A stretch of DNA of 64,000 nucleotides from JAICSD01 sp035637115 (GTDB lineage: Bacteria; Acidobacteriota; Vicinamibacteria; Vicinamibacterales; 2-12-FULL-66-21). Each line of letters starts with the position of its first letter. The stretch's first letter is position 1. The DNA lies in the NCBI GenBank assembly GCA_035637115.1, contig DASPXV010000041.1:25130-89129 (forward strand), in the 5' to 3' direction. Shown in pieces: positions 1-7,454 of this stretch. Made by a program: the position numbers and the translations under genes. The notes under the pieces were generated by a model that was not told the origin of the DNA, ran no database searches, and saw only the letters and a list, made by a program, of their open reading frames with translations.

Positions 1-993
1 TTCTTCAACTACATCCTCTTTACCGGGCTGCTCGCTGCGCCGGTCGTGCAGATGGCCTCCATCGGCACGCAGATCAGCGAAGCGTTCGCCGGCCTCGATC
101 GCATCCGCGAGCTGCTGCAGATGACGACCGAGGACCAGGAAGACGCGGCAAAGGCTGCCGTCCCTCCGATCGCCGGGGAGGTGACGTTCGACAACGTCAG
201 CTTCGAATACAACCCCGGCGTGCTGGTGCTGAACGACGTCAGCTTCCGCGCACCGGCGGGGACGACAACGGCGCTCGTGGGATCCAGCGGGTCGGGGAAG
301 AGCACGCTGATCAGTCTGGTGATGGCGTTCAACCGCCCGCTCACTGGACGCATCCTCGTGGACGGCAAGGATCTGTCATCGATGCGGCTGCGGGATTACC
401 GCGAGCAGCTGGGCGTCGTCCTGCAGGACAACTTCCTGTTCGACGGCAGCGTGGCAGACAACATCAAGTACGGCAATCCGCACGCGACGCTCGAGGACAT
501 CAAGCGCGTCAGCCGGATCGCGCACGCGGACGAGTTTATCGAGAAGTTCGAGAACGGCTACGACACGATCGTGGGAGAGCGCGGCGTGAAGCTGTCCGGC
601 GGGCAGCGGCAGCGCGTGTCGATCGCGCGGGCGATTCTCGCCGATCCGCGCATTCTCGTGCTCGACGAAGCGACGTCGAGCCTCGACAGCGAGAGCGAGG
701 CGATGATCCAGGACGGTCTCAAGGCGCTGCGCCGCGGCCGCACGACGTTCGTGATCGCGCATCGGCTGTCGACGATCCGCAGCGCCGATCAGATCCTCGT
801 GCTCGAGCACGGCGAGATCGTCGAGCGCGGCTCGCACGCCCAGCTCATCGCGATGGGGGGCCGCTACAAGACGCTCTACGACAAGCAGTACAAGTTTGAG
901 TCCGATCGCTTCATCAACCCCGGCGAAGATTTCACGCCGCCGGCGGAGGATGCAAAGATCCCGGCGACGCTCCGAGCGAACGACGCACTCTGA
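1..993 (+). CDS. ABC exporter, ATP-binding/permease protein (5' truncated by window)
   Basis: C-terminal part of an ABC half-transporter; its start lies left of the window. The first codons (FFNYILFTG...) read as the end of the last membrane helix, followed by the linker ISEAFAGLDRI that is typical of exporters such as MsbA. The nucleotide-binding domain is complete: Walker A GSSGSGKST near nt 280-306, Q-loop region VVLQDNFLF, signature LSGGQRQR near nt 592-615, Walker B ILVLDEATSSLDS near nt 652-690 and H-loop VIAHRLST. It should hydrolyse ATP to export lipids, peptides or drugs at the inner membrane. The substrate cannot be told. The reading frame ends in TGA at 991-993. Confidence 0.93.
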   Translation, partial: FFNYILFTGLLAAPVVQMASIGTQISEAFAGLDRIRELLQMTTEDQEDAAKAAVPPIAGEVTFDNVSFEYNPGVLVLNDVSFRAPAGTTTALVGSSGSGKSTLISLVMAFNRPLTGRILVDGKDLSSMRLRDYREQLGVVLQDNFLFDGSVADNIKYGNPHATLEDIKRVSRIAHADEFIEKFENGYDTIVGERGVKLSGGQRQRVSIARAILADPRILVLDEATSSLDSESEAMIQDGLKALRRGRTTFVIAHRLSTIRSADQILVLEHGEIVERGSHAQLIAMGGRYKTLYDKQYKFESDRFINPGEDFTPPAEDAKIPATLRANDAL

Positions 994-1027
994 TCTGCGG
1001 CGACAAAGGTCGCCGAGACGACGTACA

Positions 1028-1198
1028 ACGCAGAGACACAACGTTCACGGAGACGCACAGAGCGTACCTTGTCGCATCTCCAGCCGCGCGAAGCGCGGCC
1101 CGGCGGCACGTGCGGCGGTAAGAACGGGCGTTCGTGTGATCTGCGTAATCCGCAGCCGCAATTCTCTGCGCGTCTCCGTGTCCCCTGTGTCTCTGTGT
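1028..1198. repeat. Dispersed inverted-repeat element (ACAGAGACAC type)
   Basis: Two imperfect inverted arms of about 35 bp (1028-1062 and 1164-1198) are rich in CAGAGACAC and GGAGACGC. They enclose a GC-rich centre that holds a small CCGCGCGAAGCGCGG hairpin near 1083-1098. A related arrangement, with the same CAGAGACGCACAGA arm motif and the same CGCGCGAAGCGCGG core, occurs at 28160-28450. No credible protein is encoded in 994-1487, so this repeat and the tandem array after it account for the whole 494-bp gene-free stretch. Function unknown. Confidence 0.6.
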
Positions 1199-1208
1199 TA
1201 AACGTCAC

Positions 1209-1468
1209 CGACGCGCAATACAATCAGGAGTTCCGTCTTCCGTTTCCGTCTTCTTTCGTCCGACGCACGATACAATCAGTAGTTCCGTCTTCCGTTTCCG
1301 TCTTCTTTCGTCCGACGCGCGATACAATCAGTAGTTCCGTCTTCCGTTTCCGTCTTCTTTCGTCCGACGCGCGATACACTCAGTAGTTCCGTCTTCCGTT
1401 TCCGTCTTCTTTCGTCCGACGCGCGATACACTCAATAGTTTCGTCTTCTGTTTCCGTCTTCTTTCGTC
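1209..1468. repeat. Tandem repeat, 5 x 52 bp
   Basis: Five head-to-tail copies of a 52-bp unit start at 1209, 1261, 1313, 1365 and 1417. Each begins CGACGCRCRATACA and continues into a pyrimidine-rich stretch (CCGTCTTCCGTTTCCGTC). Copies 2-4 differ by only a few bases and copies 1 and 5 are more diverged. The array ends about 20 bp before the ettA start codon, so it is likely to be in the promoter or 5' untranslated leader of ettA. Array length may vary between strains (VNTR-like). Confidence 0.95.
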
Positions 1469-1487
1469 TTTCTTCTTTCTTGAGCTT

Positions 1488-3158
1488 ATGCCGCAGTTCA
1501 TCTACACCATGAAGGGGCTCGGGAAGGTCTATCCTCCCGACCACGTCGTCCTCAAAGATATCTGGCTGTCGTTTCTGCCCGGCGCGAAGATTGGCGTGCT
1601 TGGGTTGAACGGGGCGGGGAAGAGCTCGGTCCTCAAGATCATGGCCGGCGAAGACAAGAGCTTCGTCGGCGAGGCGTGGCCCGCCGAGGGGATCAGTATC
1701 GGCATGCTTCACCAGGAGCCGAAGCTCGATCCGAACAAGACCGTCCTCGGCAACGTCGAGGAAGGGGTTGCCGAGATCAAGGCGCTGCTCACCCGCTACG
1801 ACGAGATCAACGCGACGTTCGGCGAAGAGATGTCTCCCGAGGAAATGGACAAGATCCTCGAGGAACAGGCGAAGGTGCAGGACAAGATCGAGGCGGCGAA
1901 TGCCTGGGATCTCGACTCGCGTCTGGAGCTGGCCATGGACGCGCTGCGGCTGCCGCCGGGTGATGCCGACGTCAAGACGCTTTCGGGCGGCGAGCGCCGC
2001 CGCGTCGCGTTATGCCGGCTGCTGCTGAAGTCACCAGACCTGCTGCTTCTCGATGAGCCGACCAACCACCTCGATGCGGAATCGGTGGCATGGCTCGAAC
2101 GCTTCCTCAAGGACTACCTCGGCACCGTTGTCGCAGTCACGCACGACCGCTACTTCCTCGACAACGTCGCCGGCTGGATTCTCGAGCTCGATCGCGCGTC
2201 AGGGATTCCATGGGAAGGCAACTACTCTTCGTGGCTCGAACAGAAGCAGAACCGCCTCGCCCAGGAAGAGAAGGCCGAGAGCAAGCGGCAGCGGACGCTC
2301 GAGCGCGAGCTGGAATGGATCCGCATGTCGCCGCGCGCGCGGCAGGCGAAGGGCAAGGCGCGCGTGAATCACTACGAAGATCTGCTCAAGGAAGAGGGCG
2401 CGAAAAAGATCGAATCGATCGAGATCTACATTCCGCCGGGTCCTCGCCTTGGCGACATCGTGGTCGAGGCGCGCAACCTGAAGAAAGGCTACGGCGACAC
2501 GCTGCTGATGGACGATGTGAACTTCACGCTTCCGCGCGGCGGCATCGTGGGCGTCATCGGGCCGAACGGCGCGGGTAAGACGACGCTGTTCCGGATGATC
2601 ACCGGAAAGGAACAGCCGGATGGCGGCACGCTGCGCCTGGGCGAGACGGTAAAGGTTGGTTACGTCGATCAGGCGCGCGAGCTCGAACCGGAGAAGTCGG
2701 TGTTCGAAGAGATCACCGGCGGCGGTGACGAAGTGGAGCTCGGGAAGCGGACCGTCGCGTCGCGCGCGTACGTCTCATGGTTCAACTTCAAGGGACGCGA
2801 TCAGCAGCGCAAGGTCGGACAGCTCTCCGGCGGCGAGCGCAACCGCGTGCACCTTGCGAAGCTCTTGAAAGGCGGGGCGAACCTGCTGCTCCTCGACGAG
2901 CCCACGAACGATCTCGATGTCGACACGCTGCGCGCGCTCGAAGAGGCGCTGCTGAACTTCGGCGGATGCGCCGTGGTCATCAGCCACGACCGCTGGTTCC
3001 TCGACCGGATCGCGACGCACATGCTGGCATTCGAAGGGGACAGCAAGGTGGTCTGGTTCGAAGGGAATTACCAGGACTACGAAGCCGATCGCCATCGACG
3101 GCTCGGCGCCGAAGCGGACCAGCCGCACCGCATCAAGTATCGAAAACTCACGCGCTGA
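1488..3158 (+). CDS. ettA: Energy-dependent translational throttle protein EttA (ABC-F)
   Basis: A 556-aa ABC-F protein, the usual EttA length. The N-terminus MPQFIYTMKGLGKVYPP is very close to known EttA proteins. Two nucleotide-binding domains are visible: Walker A GLNGAGKSS at residues 39-47, signature LSGGERRR near 168, LLLLDEPTNHLD near 185, then the P-site tRNA interaction linker around residues 245-300 (basic and helical, WIRMSPRARQAKGKAR), a second Walker A GPNGAGKTT near 360 and a second signature LSGGERNR. EttA binds the ribosomal E site and gates entry into elongation according to the ATP/ADP ratio. The ATG at 1488 has no strong Shine-Dalgarno sequence; the leader is pyrimidine-rich and repeat-derived. 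Confidence 0.96.
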   Translation: MPQFIYTMKGLGKVYPPDHVVLKDIWLSFLPGAKIGVLGLNGAGKSSVLKIMAGEDKSFVGEAWPAEGISIGMLHQEPKLDPNKTVLGNVEEGVAEIKALLTRYDEINATFGEEMSPEEMDKILEEQAKVQDKIEAANAWDLDSRLELAMDALRLPPGDADVKTLSGGERRRVALCRLLLKSPDLLLLDEPTNHLDAESVAWLERFLKDYLGTVVAVTHDRYFLDNVAGWILELDRASGIPWEGNYSSWLEQKQNRLAQEEKAESKRQRTLERELEWIRMSPRARQAKGKARVNHYEDLLKEEGAKKIESIEIYIPPGPRLGDIVVEARNLKKGYGDTLLMDDVNFTLPRGGIVGVIGPNGAGKTTLFRMITGKEQPDGGTLRLGETVKVGYVDQARELEPEKSVFEEITGGGDEVELGKRTVASRAYVSWFNFKGRDQQRKVGQLSGGERNRVHLAKLLKGGANLLLLDEPTNDLDVDTLRALEEALLNFGGCAVVISHDRWFLDRIATHMLAFEGDSKVVWFEGNYQDYEADRHRRLGAEADQPHRIKYRKLTR

Positions 3159-3335
3159 TGGGTGGCGCACCGCTTGCAGCCCAGCTCGCCAGCGGGGTTC
3201 GGTGGTGCCGCAAGTGGTGACAGGAAGGCCGCTTAGCGAATCGCATCGCTGGCGGCGCCTCTCCGGACCCGCGCCAAAGTCACTTTTAGACTGTCGAAAA
3301 ATGGCAAGAGTGCCGAAAAGTGTCCCAGGTGGGCC

Positions 3336-3887
3336 ATGCCTGTAGATAAAGCGCCCTCGTCGACGGGTGAGTCCGGCTTCACGCTGATCGACTTGCTGTT
3401 CACTGCATCGTTGATCTGTACGATCGCCACGATGGCGCTGCCGTCACTGCTGCGCGCGCGCGGCGTCGCGCAGTCGGCCTCCGCCATCGCTACGCTCCGC
3501 GTCATCAACAGCGCGCAATTGAGTTTCGCGGTCACGTGCGGGTCGGGGTTCTACGCCCCCTCGTACACAACGCTTGGCGTCGCGCCGCCGACGGCGGTCA
3601 CCGCGTTCCTGCCCCCCGAGCTCACCACCGGCGCATCGTTTTTGAAGCAGGGATATTCCTATTCGATGACCGGCACTGCGCTGTCGGGGGCGCCGGCCAG
3701 CTGCAACGGGCTCGCGCCAGGAGAAGCCGCGCCGGGTTACGCAGCCTTCGCGGATCCGCTCGATGCCGTCGGCAATCCGCACTTCTATGCGACCAACGCG
3801 GACGGCACCATCTATCAGCACAGCGCGACGATGAATGGCTCGATGCCCGAGTCGGGCCCGCCGAGCATCGGCGCCCCGGTCAAGTAA
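3336..3887 (+). CDS. Type IV pilin-like / pseudopilin protein
   Basis: A 183-aa protein with a short 14-residue leader ending in Gly followed by FTLIDLLFTASLICTIATMALPSLL, the class III prepilin signal and hydrophobic helix cut by PilD-type prepilin peptidase. The usual Glu at mature position 5 is Asp here. The C-terminal part (Cys, Gly, Thr and Pro rich, with a CGSGFYAPSYTTLG segment) resembles the globular head of acidobacterial pilin-like proteins. It stands alone, with no pil or gsp genes nearby, so it may be a minor pilin or an orphan pseudopilin. The ATG at 3336 is chosen because it gives the shortest leader before the GFTL motif. Confidence 0.82.
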   Translation: MPVDKAPSSTGESGFTLIDLLFTASLICTIATMALPSLLRARGVAQSASAIATLRVINSAQLSFAVTCGSGFYAPSYTTLGVAPPTAVTAFLPPELTTGASFLKQGYSYSMTGTALSGAPASCNGLAPGEAAPGYAAFADPLDAVGNPHFYATNADGTIYQHSATMNGSMPESGPPSIGAPVK

Positions 3888-3929
3888 TCCCAATCTGATA
3901 ACGTATGGGGCCTCCGGAGGGAGGCACTC

Positions 3930-6782
3930 ATGCTTATACGCCACTATCGCGCGCTGACGCTTGTCGCCGCGCTGTTCACCATTGCCGCGTCGACCACCAC
4001 CGCGCAGTCCAAGGCCCCGGCGGTCACCAGTCCGAAACAGTTCTTCGGCTTCAACATCGGCGACGACTATCAGCTCGCCACCTACGACCAGTTCATGGGC
4101 TACTGGAAGAAGCTCGACCAGGAGTCGAACCGGATGCAGGTGATCGAGATCGGCAAGAGCGAGGAGGGACGTCCTCAACTCGCCGCCATCGTCACCGCGC
4201 CCGAGAACTTTGCGAAGCTCGATCGGTACAAGCAGATCGCGCAGCAGCTGCACGGCGCGCGCGGCATCAGCGAGACACAGGCGCGAGCGCTGGCGAAGGA
4301 AGGCAAAGCGGTCGTCTGGATCGACGGCGGCCTGCACGCGACCGAGGTCGTCGGCACGCACCAGCTGATCGAGACGGTCTATCAACTCGTCAGCCGCAAT
4401 GACGAGGAAACGAACCGGATCCTGCGCGACGTGATCATCATCGCCGTCCACGCGAATCCGGACGGTATGCAGATGGTGTCGAAGTGCTACATGCAGAGCG
4501 CCGATCCGATGCAGCGCCGCACCTGCAGCCCGCGCCTCTATAACAAGTACGCAGGGCACGACGACAACCGCGACTTGTACATGTCGAACCTGAAGGAATC
4601 CCAGAACATGAACAAGTTGATGTACTGGGAATGGCTGCCGCAGATCATGTACAACCATCACCAGGCCGGCCCGGCCGGCACGGTAATCTTTTCCCCTCCG
4701 TTCCGCGATCCATTCAACTACAACTTCGATCCGATGATCGTGACCGGCCTCGACATGGTTGGCGCGCACATGCACCATCGCTTTCTGCAGGAAGGGAAAC
4801 CGGGCTTCACGATGCGCTCGGGATCCTCGTACTCGACGTGGTGGAATGGCGGCCTGCGGACGACTGCATACTTCCAGAACATCATCGGGCTGCTCACGGA
4901 GATCATCGGCAACCCGACGCCGATGCAGATTCCGCCGACGCAGGGCATGATCCTGCCGCGCGCCGACTTGCCGGCGCCGATCGAGCCGCAGGAGTGGCAC
5001 TTCCGCCAGTCGATCGACTATTCGGTGACGGCGAACTACGCGGTGCTCGACCTCGCATCGCGCTACAAGGACCAGTTCCTCTACAACATCTACAAGATGG
5101 GATCGAACCAGATCGAGCGCGGCTCGAAGGACCACTGGACGATTTCCAATGAAGACATGGCGCGCCTGCAGGCGGCGCTCCCGGCCGCGCCGCCGGCGGC
5201 GGCCGTGCCGGGTCCGGGCGGCGGCCGTGGCGGCCGCGGCGGCCTGCCCCTGACGACGTATAACTCGGTCCTGAAGGACCCGTCGCGGCGCGATCCGCGC
5301 GCCTTCATCATTACCGCCGACCAGCCGGACTTCCCGACGGCGACGAGGTTCATCAACGCGCTGCGCTACATCGGTGTCGAAGTGCAGCAGGTGACCGCGC
5401 CGCTCACGGCAAACGGCAAGAGCTATCCGGTCGGTTCCTACGTCGTGAAAGCCGCGCAGGCCGGCCGCGCGCACGTGCTCGACATGTTCGAGCCGCAGGA
5501 TCATCCGAACGACATGGACGAGCGTGGGATCCCGCGGCGTCCGTATGACAACGCCGGCTGGACCCTGGCCTACCAGATGGGCGTGAAATTCGATCGCGTG
5601 TGGGACGACGTCAACGGGCAGTTCAAACAGGTGGAAGGCCTCGCGTCGCCGCTGCCCGGAAAGATCAACGGCACCGCCACGGCGGGGTACCTGATCTCGC
5701 CGGCGATCAACGATGGGTTCACCATCGCGAACCGCGTGCTCAAGGCGAACGGCGAGGTCTATCGCCTCGGCGCAGCGATGACGGCGAACGGGAAAACATA
5801 TCCCGCGGGCTCGCTTTACGTCGCGGTGAGCGCGGCGAGCACGCCTGTCGTGCAGAAGGGGGCGCAGGAGCTTGGCGTCAACGTCGACGGCACCAGCAGC
5901 CGTCCCGATGCCGCCGCGATCAGGATTGCCACGCAGCGCATCGCTCTGTGGGACACGGCCACCGGCTCGATGCCGTCCGGCTGGACGCGTTTCCTGCTCG
6001 AACGCTTCGAGTTTCCGTTCACCGTGGTCTGCGGCGCCGGGTTCGATGACACGGCGCTCCGCTCCAAGTACGACGTGATCGTCATGCCGTCCGGCGCTGC
6101 GTTCCGCCCGGGCGGCGGCGGGCGCGGGGGCGGCGGTGGCGAAGAAGCGGCGCCGGCGACTGCGGCAGGCCGCGGCGGCCAGCCGTCAGATCCCGATCTG
6201 CGCAACCTGTGCGGCGTCTCGACGGGGACGGGCACCGGCGCGACGGCCGAGGCGAATGTGAAGAAGTTCGTCGAAGTGGGTGGGGTCGTCATTGCCGCGG
6301 GATCGTCTGCGCGCGGGATTGCCGACGTCCTCGATCTGCCGGTCAGCGATTACCTGATCGAGCGCGAGCCAGGACAGCACGATCGCCCCCTGAACTCGGA
6401 CAAGTTCTACGTTCCCGGATCGATCCTGCGCGTCGCCGTCGATCCAGGCGCGCCGTCGGCCGCGGGCGCCGCGGACCACATCGACGTGTTTTTCAATAAC
6501 GACCCGGTGTTCCGGCTCGCGCCGAACGCGGTCGCGCGCGGCATCCGCCCGGTCATGTGGTTCGACTCCGACAAGCCGCTGCGCAGCGGATGGGCATGGG
6601 GACAGAACTATCTCGAGGGAGGCACGACCGCGTTCGAGGCGACCGTGGGCAAGGGAAAGGTCTACGCGTTCGGACCGGAGATTACGTTCCGCGCGCAGCC
6701 GCACGGCACGTTCAAGTTCCTGTTCAACGCGATCACTCTGGCCGGCCAACCTGCAGCCGGCCGGCCAGGGACCAACCAGTAA
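3930..6782 (+). CDS. M14-family zinc carboxypeptidase, secreted, 950 aa
   Basis: An N-terminal signal peptide (LTLVAALFTIAASTTTAQS) indicates export. The M14 domain shows the zinc motif HATE (H136, E139), the NPDG loop at 176-179, the GHDDNRD segment near 209-215 and NHHQAGP near 242-248, which supplies the third zinc ligand. The protein is much longer than simple carboxypeptidases. The C-terminal half has mixed alpha/beta sequence and two Gly-rich linkers (near residues 428-440 and 725-750). This layout is common among large acidobacterial and Bacteroidetes M14 proteins thought to digest peptides in the periplasm or outside the cell. Substrate unknown. It is preceded by a GGAGGGAGG-like ribosome-binding site (3914-3923). 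Confidence 0.9.
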   Translation: MLIRHYRALTLVAALFTIAASTTTAQSKAPAVTSPKQFFGFNIGDDYQLATYDQFMGYWKKLDQESNRMQVIEIGKSEEGRPQLAAIVTAPENFAKLDRYKQIAQQLHGARGISETQARALAKEGKAVVWIDGGLHATEVVGTHQLIETVYQLVSRNDEETNRILRDVIIIAVHANPDGMQMVSKCYMQSADPMQRRTCSPRLYNKYAGHDDNRDLYMSNLKESQNMNKLMYWEWLPQIMYNHHQAGPAGTVIFSPPFRDPFNYNFDPMIVTGLDMVGAHMHHRFLQEGKPGFTMRSGSSYSTWWNGGLRTTAYFQNIIGLLTEIIGNPTPMQIPPTQGMILPRADLPAPIEPQEWHFRQSIDYSVTANYAVLDLASRYKDQFLYNIYKMGSNQIERGSKDHWTISNEDMARLQAALPAAPPAAAVPGPGGGRGGRGGLPLTTYNSVLKDPSRRDPRAFIITADQPDFPTATRFINALRYIGVEVQQVTAPLTANGKSYPVGSYVVKAAQAGRAHVLDMFEPQDHPNDMDERGIPRRPYDNAGWTLAYQMGVKFDRVWDDVNGQFKQVEGLASPLPGKINGTATAGYLISPAINDGFTIANRVLKANGEVYRLGAAMTANGKTYPAGSLYVAVSAASTPVVQKGAQELGVNVDGTSSRPDAAAIRIATQRIALWDTATGSMPSGWTRFLLERFEFPFTVVCGAGFDDTALRSKYDVIVMPSGAAFRPGGGGRGGGGGEEAAPATAAGRGGQPSDPDLRNLCGVSTGTGTGATAEANVKKFVEVGGVVIAAGSSARGIADVLDLPVSDYLIEREPGQHDRPLNSDKFYVPGSILRVAVDPGAPSAAGAADHIDVFFNNDPVFRLAPNAVARGIRPVMWFDSDKPLRSGWAWGQNYLEGGTTAFEATVGKGKVYAFGPEITFRAQPHGTFKFLFNAITLAGQPAAGRPGTNQ

Positions 6783-7148
6783 CTATTTCTTCTTGCGACC
6801 GCCCGCGGCTTTCTTTTTGCCGCGGGTGGTCGATCTCGACGCCTTTCGCGCCTTCACGACCGGCTTCTTTTTCCTCGCGGTAGCCTTCGTCGCGCGGCGC
6901 GCGGCGACTTTGGGCATCCGACGCGCGCTCTTTACAACCCGCTTCGCGGTCCGTTTGACGGCGCGCCGTGCCGGCGCGGTGACGCGTTCCGCGGCAGCCC
7001 CCGCGGACTGCGCGGCCGACGCCGTCGTCGACGCGGCCGTGCCCGCAGCCTGCGATACCGTGTTCGCTGCGGAGCCGAGTGCTGATCCAACCATCTCCGC
7101 GGACTTCGTCAGCACGTCGTCGCCCTGCTGATCCCGTTCATCTGCCAT
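6783..7148 (-). CDS. Histone H1-like basic protein (Lys/Ala rich)
   Basis: A 121-aa protein with an acidic, Ala-rich N-terminal third (MADERDQQGDD..., then AANTVSQAAGTAAST) and a strongly basic C-terminus full of KK, RR, AKR and ARK motifs that ends in GGRKKK. The composition matches bacterial H1-like or alanine/lysine-rich nucleoid proteins, which bind DNA through a disordered basic tail. The start ATG at 7148 is supported by GGGGAGGAC about 5 nt upstream. It is convergent with the M14 gene, the two stops being only bases apart. DNA binding is inferred from composition only. Confidence 0.75.
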   Translation of the reverse strand: MADERDQQGDDVLTKSAEMVGSALGSAANTVSQAAGTAASTTASAAQSAGAAAERVTAPARRAVKRTAKRVVKSARRMPKVAARRATKATARKKKPVVKARKASRSTTRGKKKAAGGRKKK

Positions 7149-7193
7149 AAGTCCTCCCCGGACAATGAGACGGCGAATGATACCTTGAGAGCC

Positions 7194-7454
7194 GTGGTTT
7201 ACGAGTACGCGCCCGAAGCCCTGGAGGTGCTGGCGGGGCACGGGTTCTGTCCAGGTTCGAACACGCCCCCGGCACTCGTCAGGGAGGCCCTGAGCGACCT
7301 CTATCGCTTCGAAATCCGCCGTTTGAAGCGCCGGCTCCTCGCCGGCGAGTTCCCGAAAGAGCACTATATCGACTACGTGCTCGAACTTCGCAAACAATAC
7401 TGGCTGTTGTCTATTCCGGTGGATCAATGGACCAGGACCCATGAAGGACTTTGA
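7194..7454 (+). CDS. Small conserved-looking hypothetical protein
   Basis: A protein of about 86 aa (VVYEYAPEALEVLAGHGFCPGSNTPP..., then LRKQYWLLSIPVDQW) with no recognised domain. Its 3' end overlaps the start of the downstream HerA-like ATPase by 14 nt in another frame, suggesting translational coupling. The start could be GTG 7194 or TTG 7185. The helical basic centre (EIRRLKRRLLAGEF) could serve in protein binding. Its link to the ATPase suggests a partner role, but nothing in the sequence proves a function. Confidence 0.65.
   Translation: MVYEYAPEALEVLAGHGFCPGSNTPPALVREALSDLYRFEIRRLKRRLLAGEFPKEHYIDYVLELRKQYWLLSIPVDQWTRTHEGL

Noticed and set aside
3444..5504. A 686-codon open frame on the minus strand under the M14 gene
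   Set aside because: Composition (Arg, His and Val rich) is the antisense shadow of GC-rich coding; no domain, and the plus-strand carboxypeptidase is clear.
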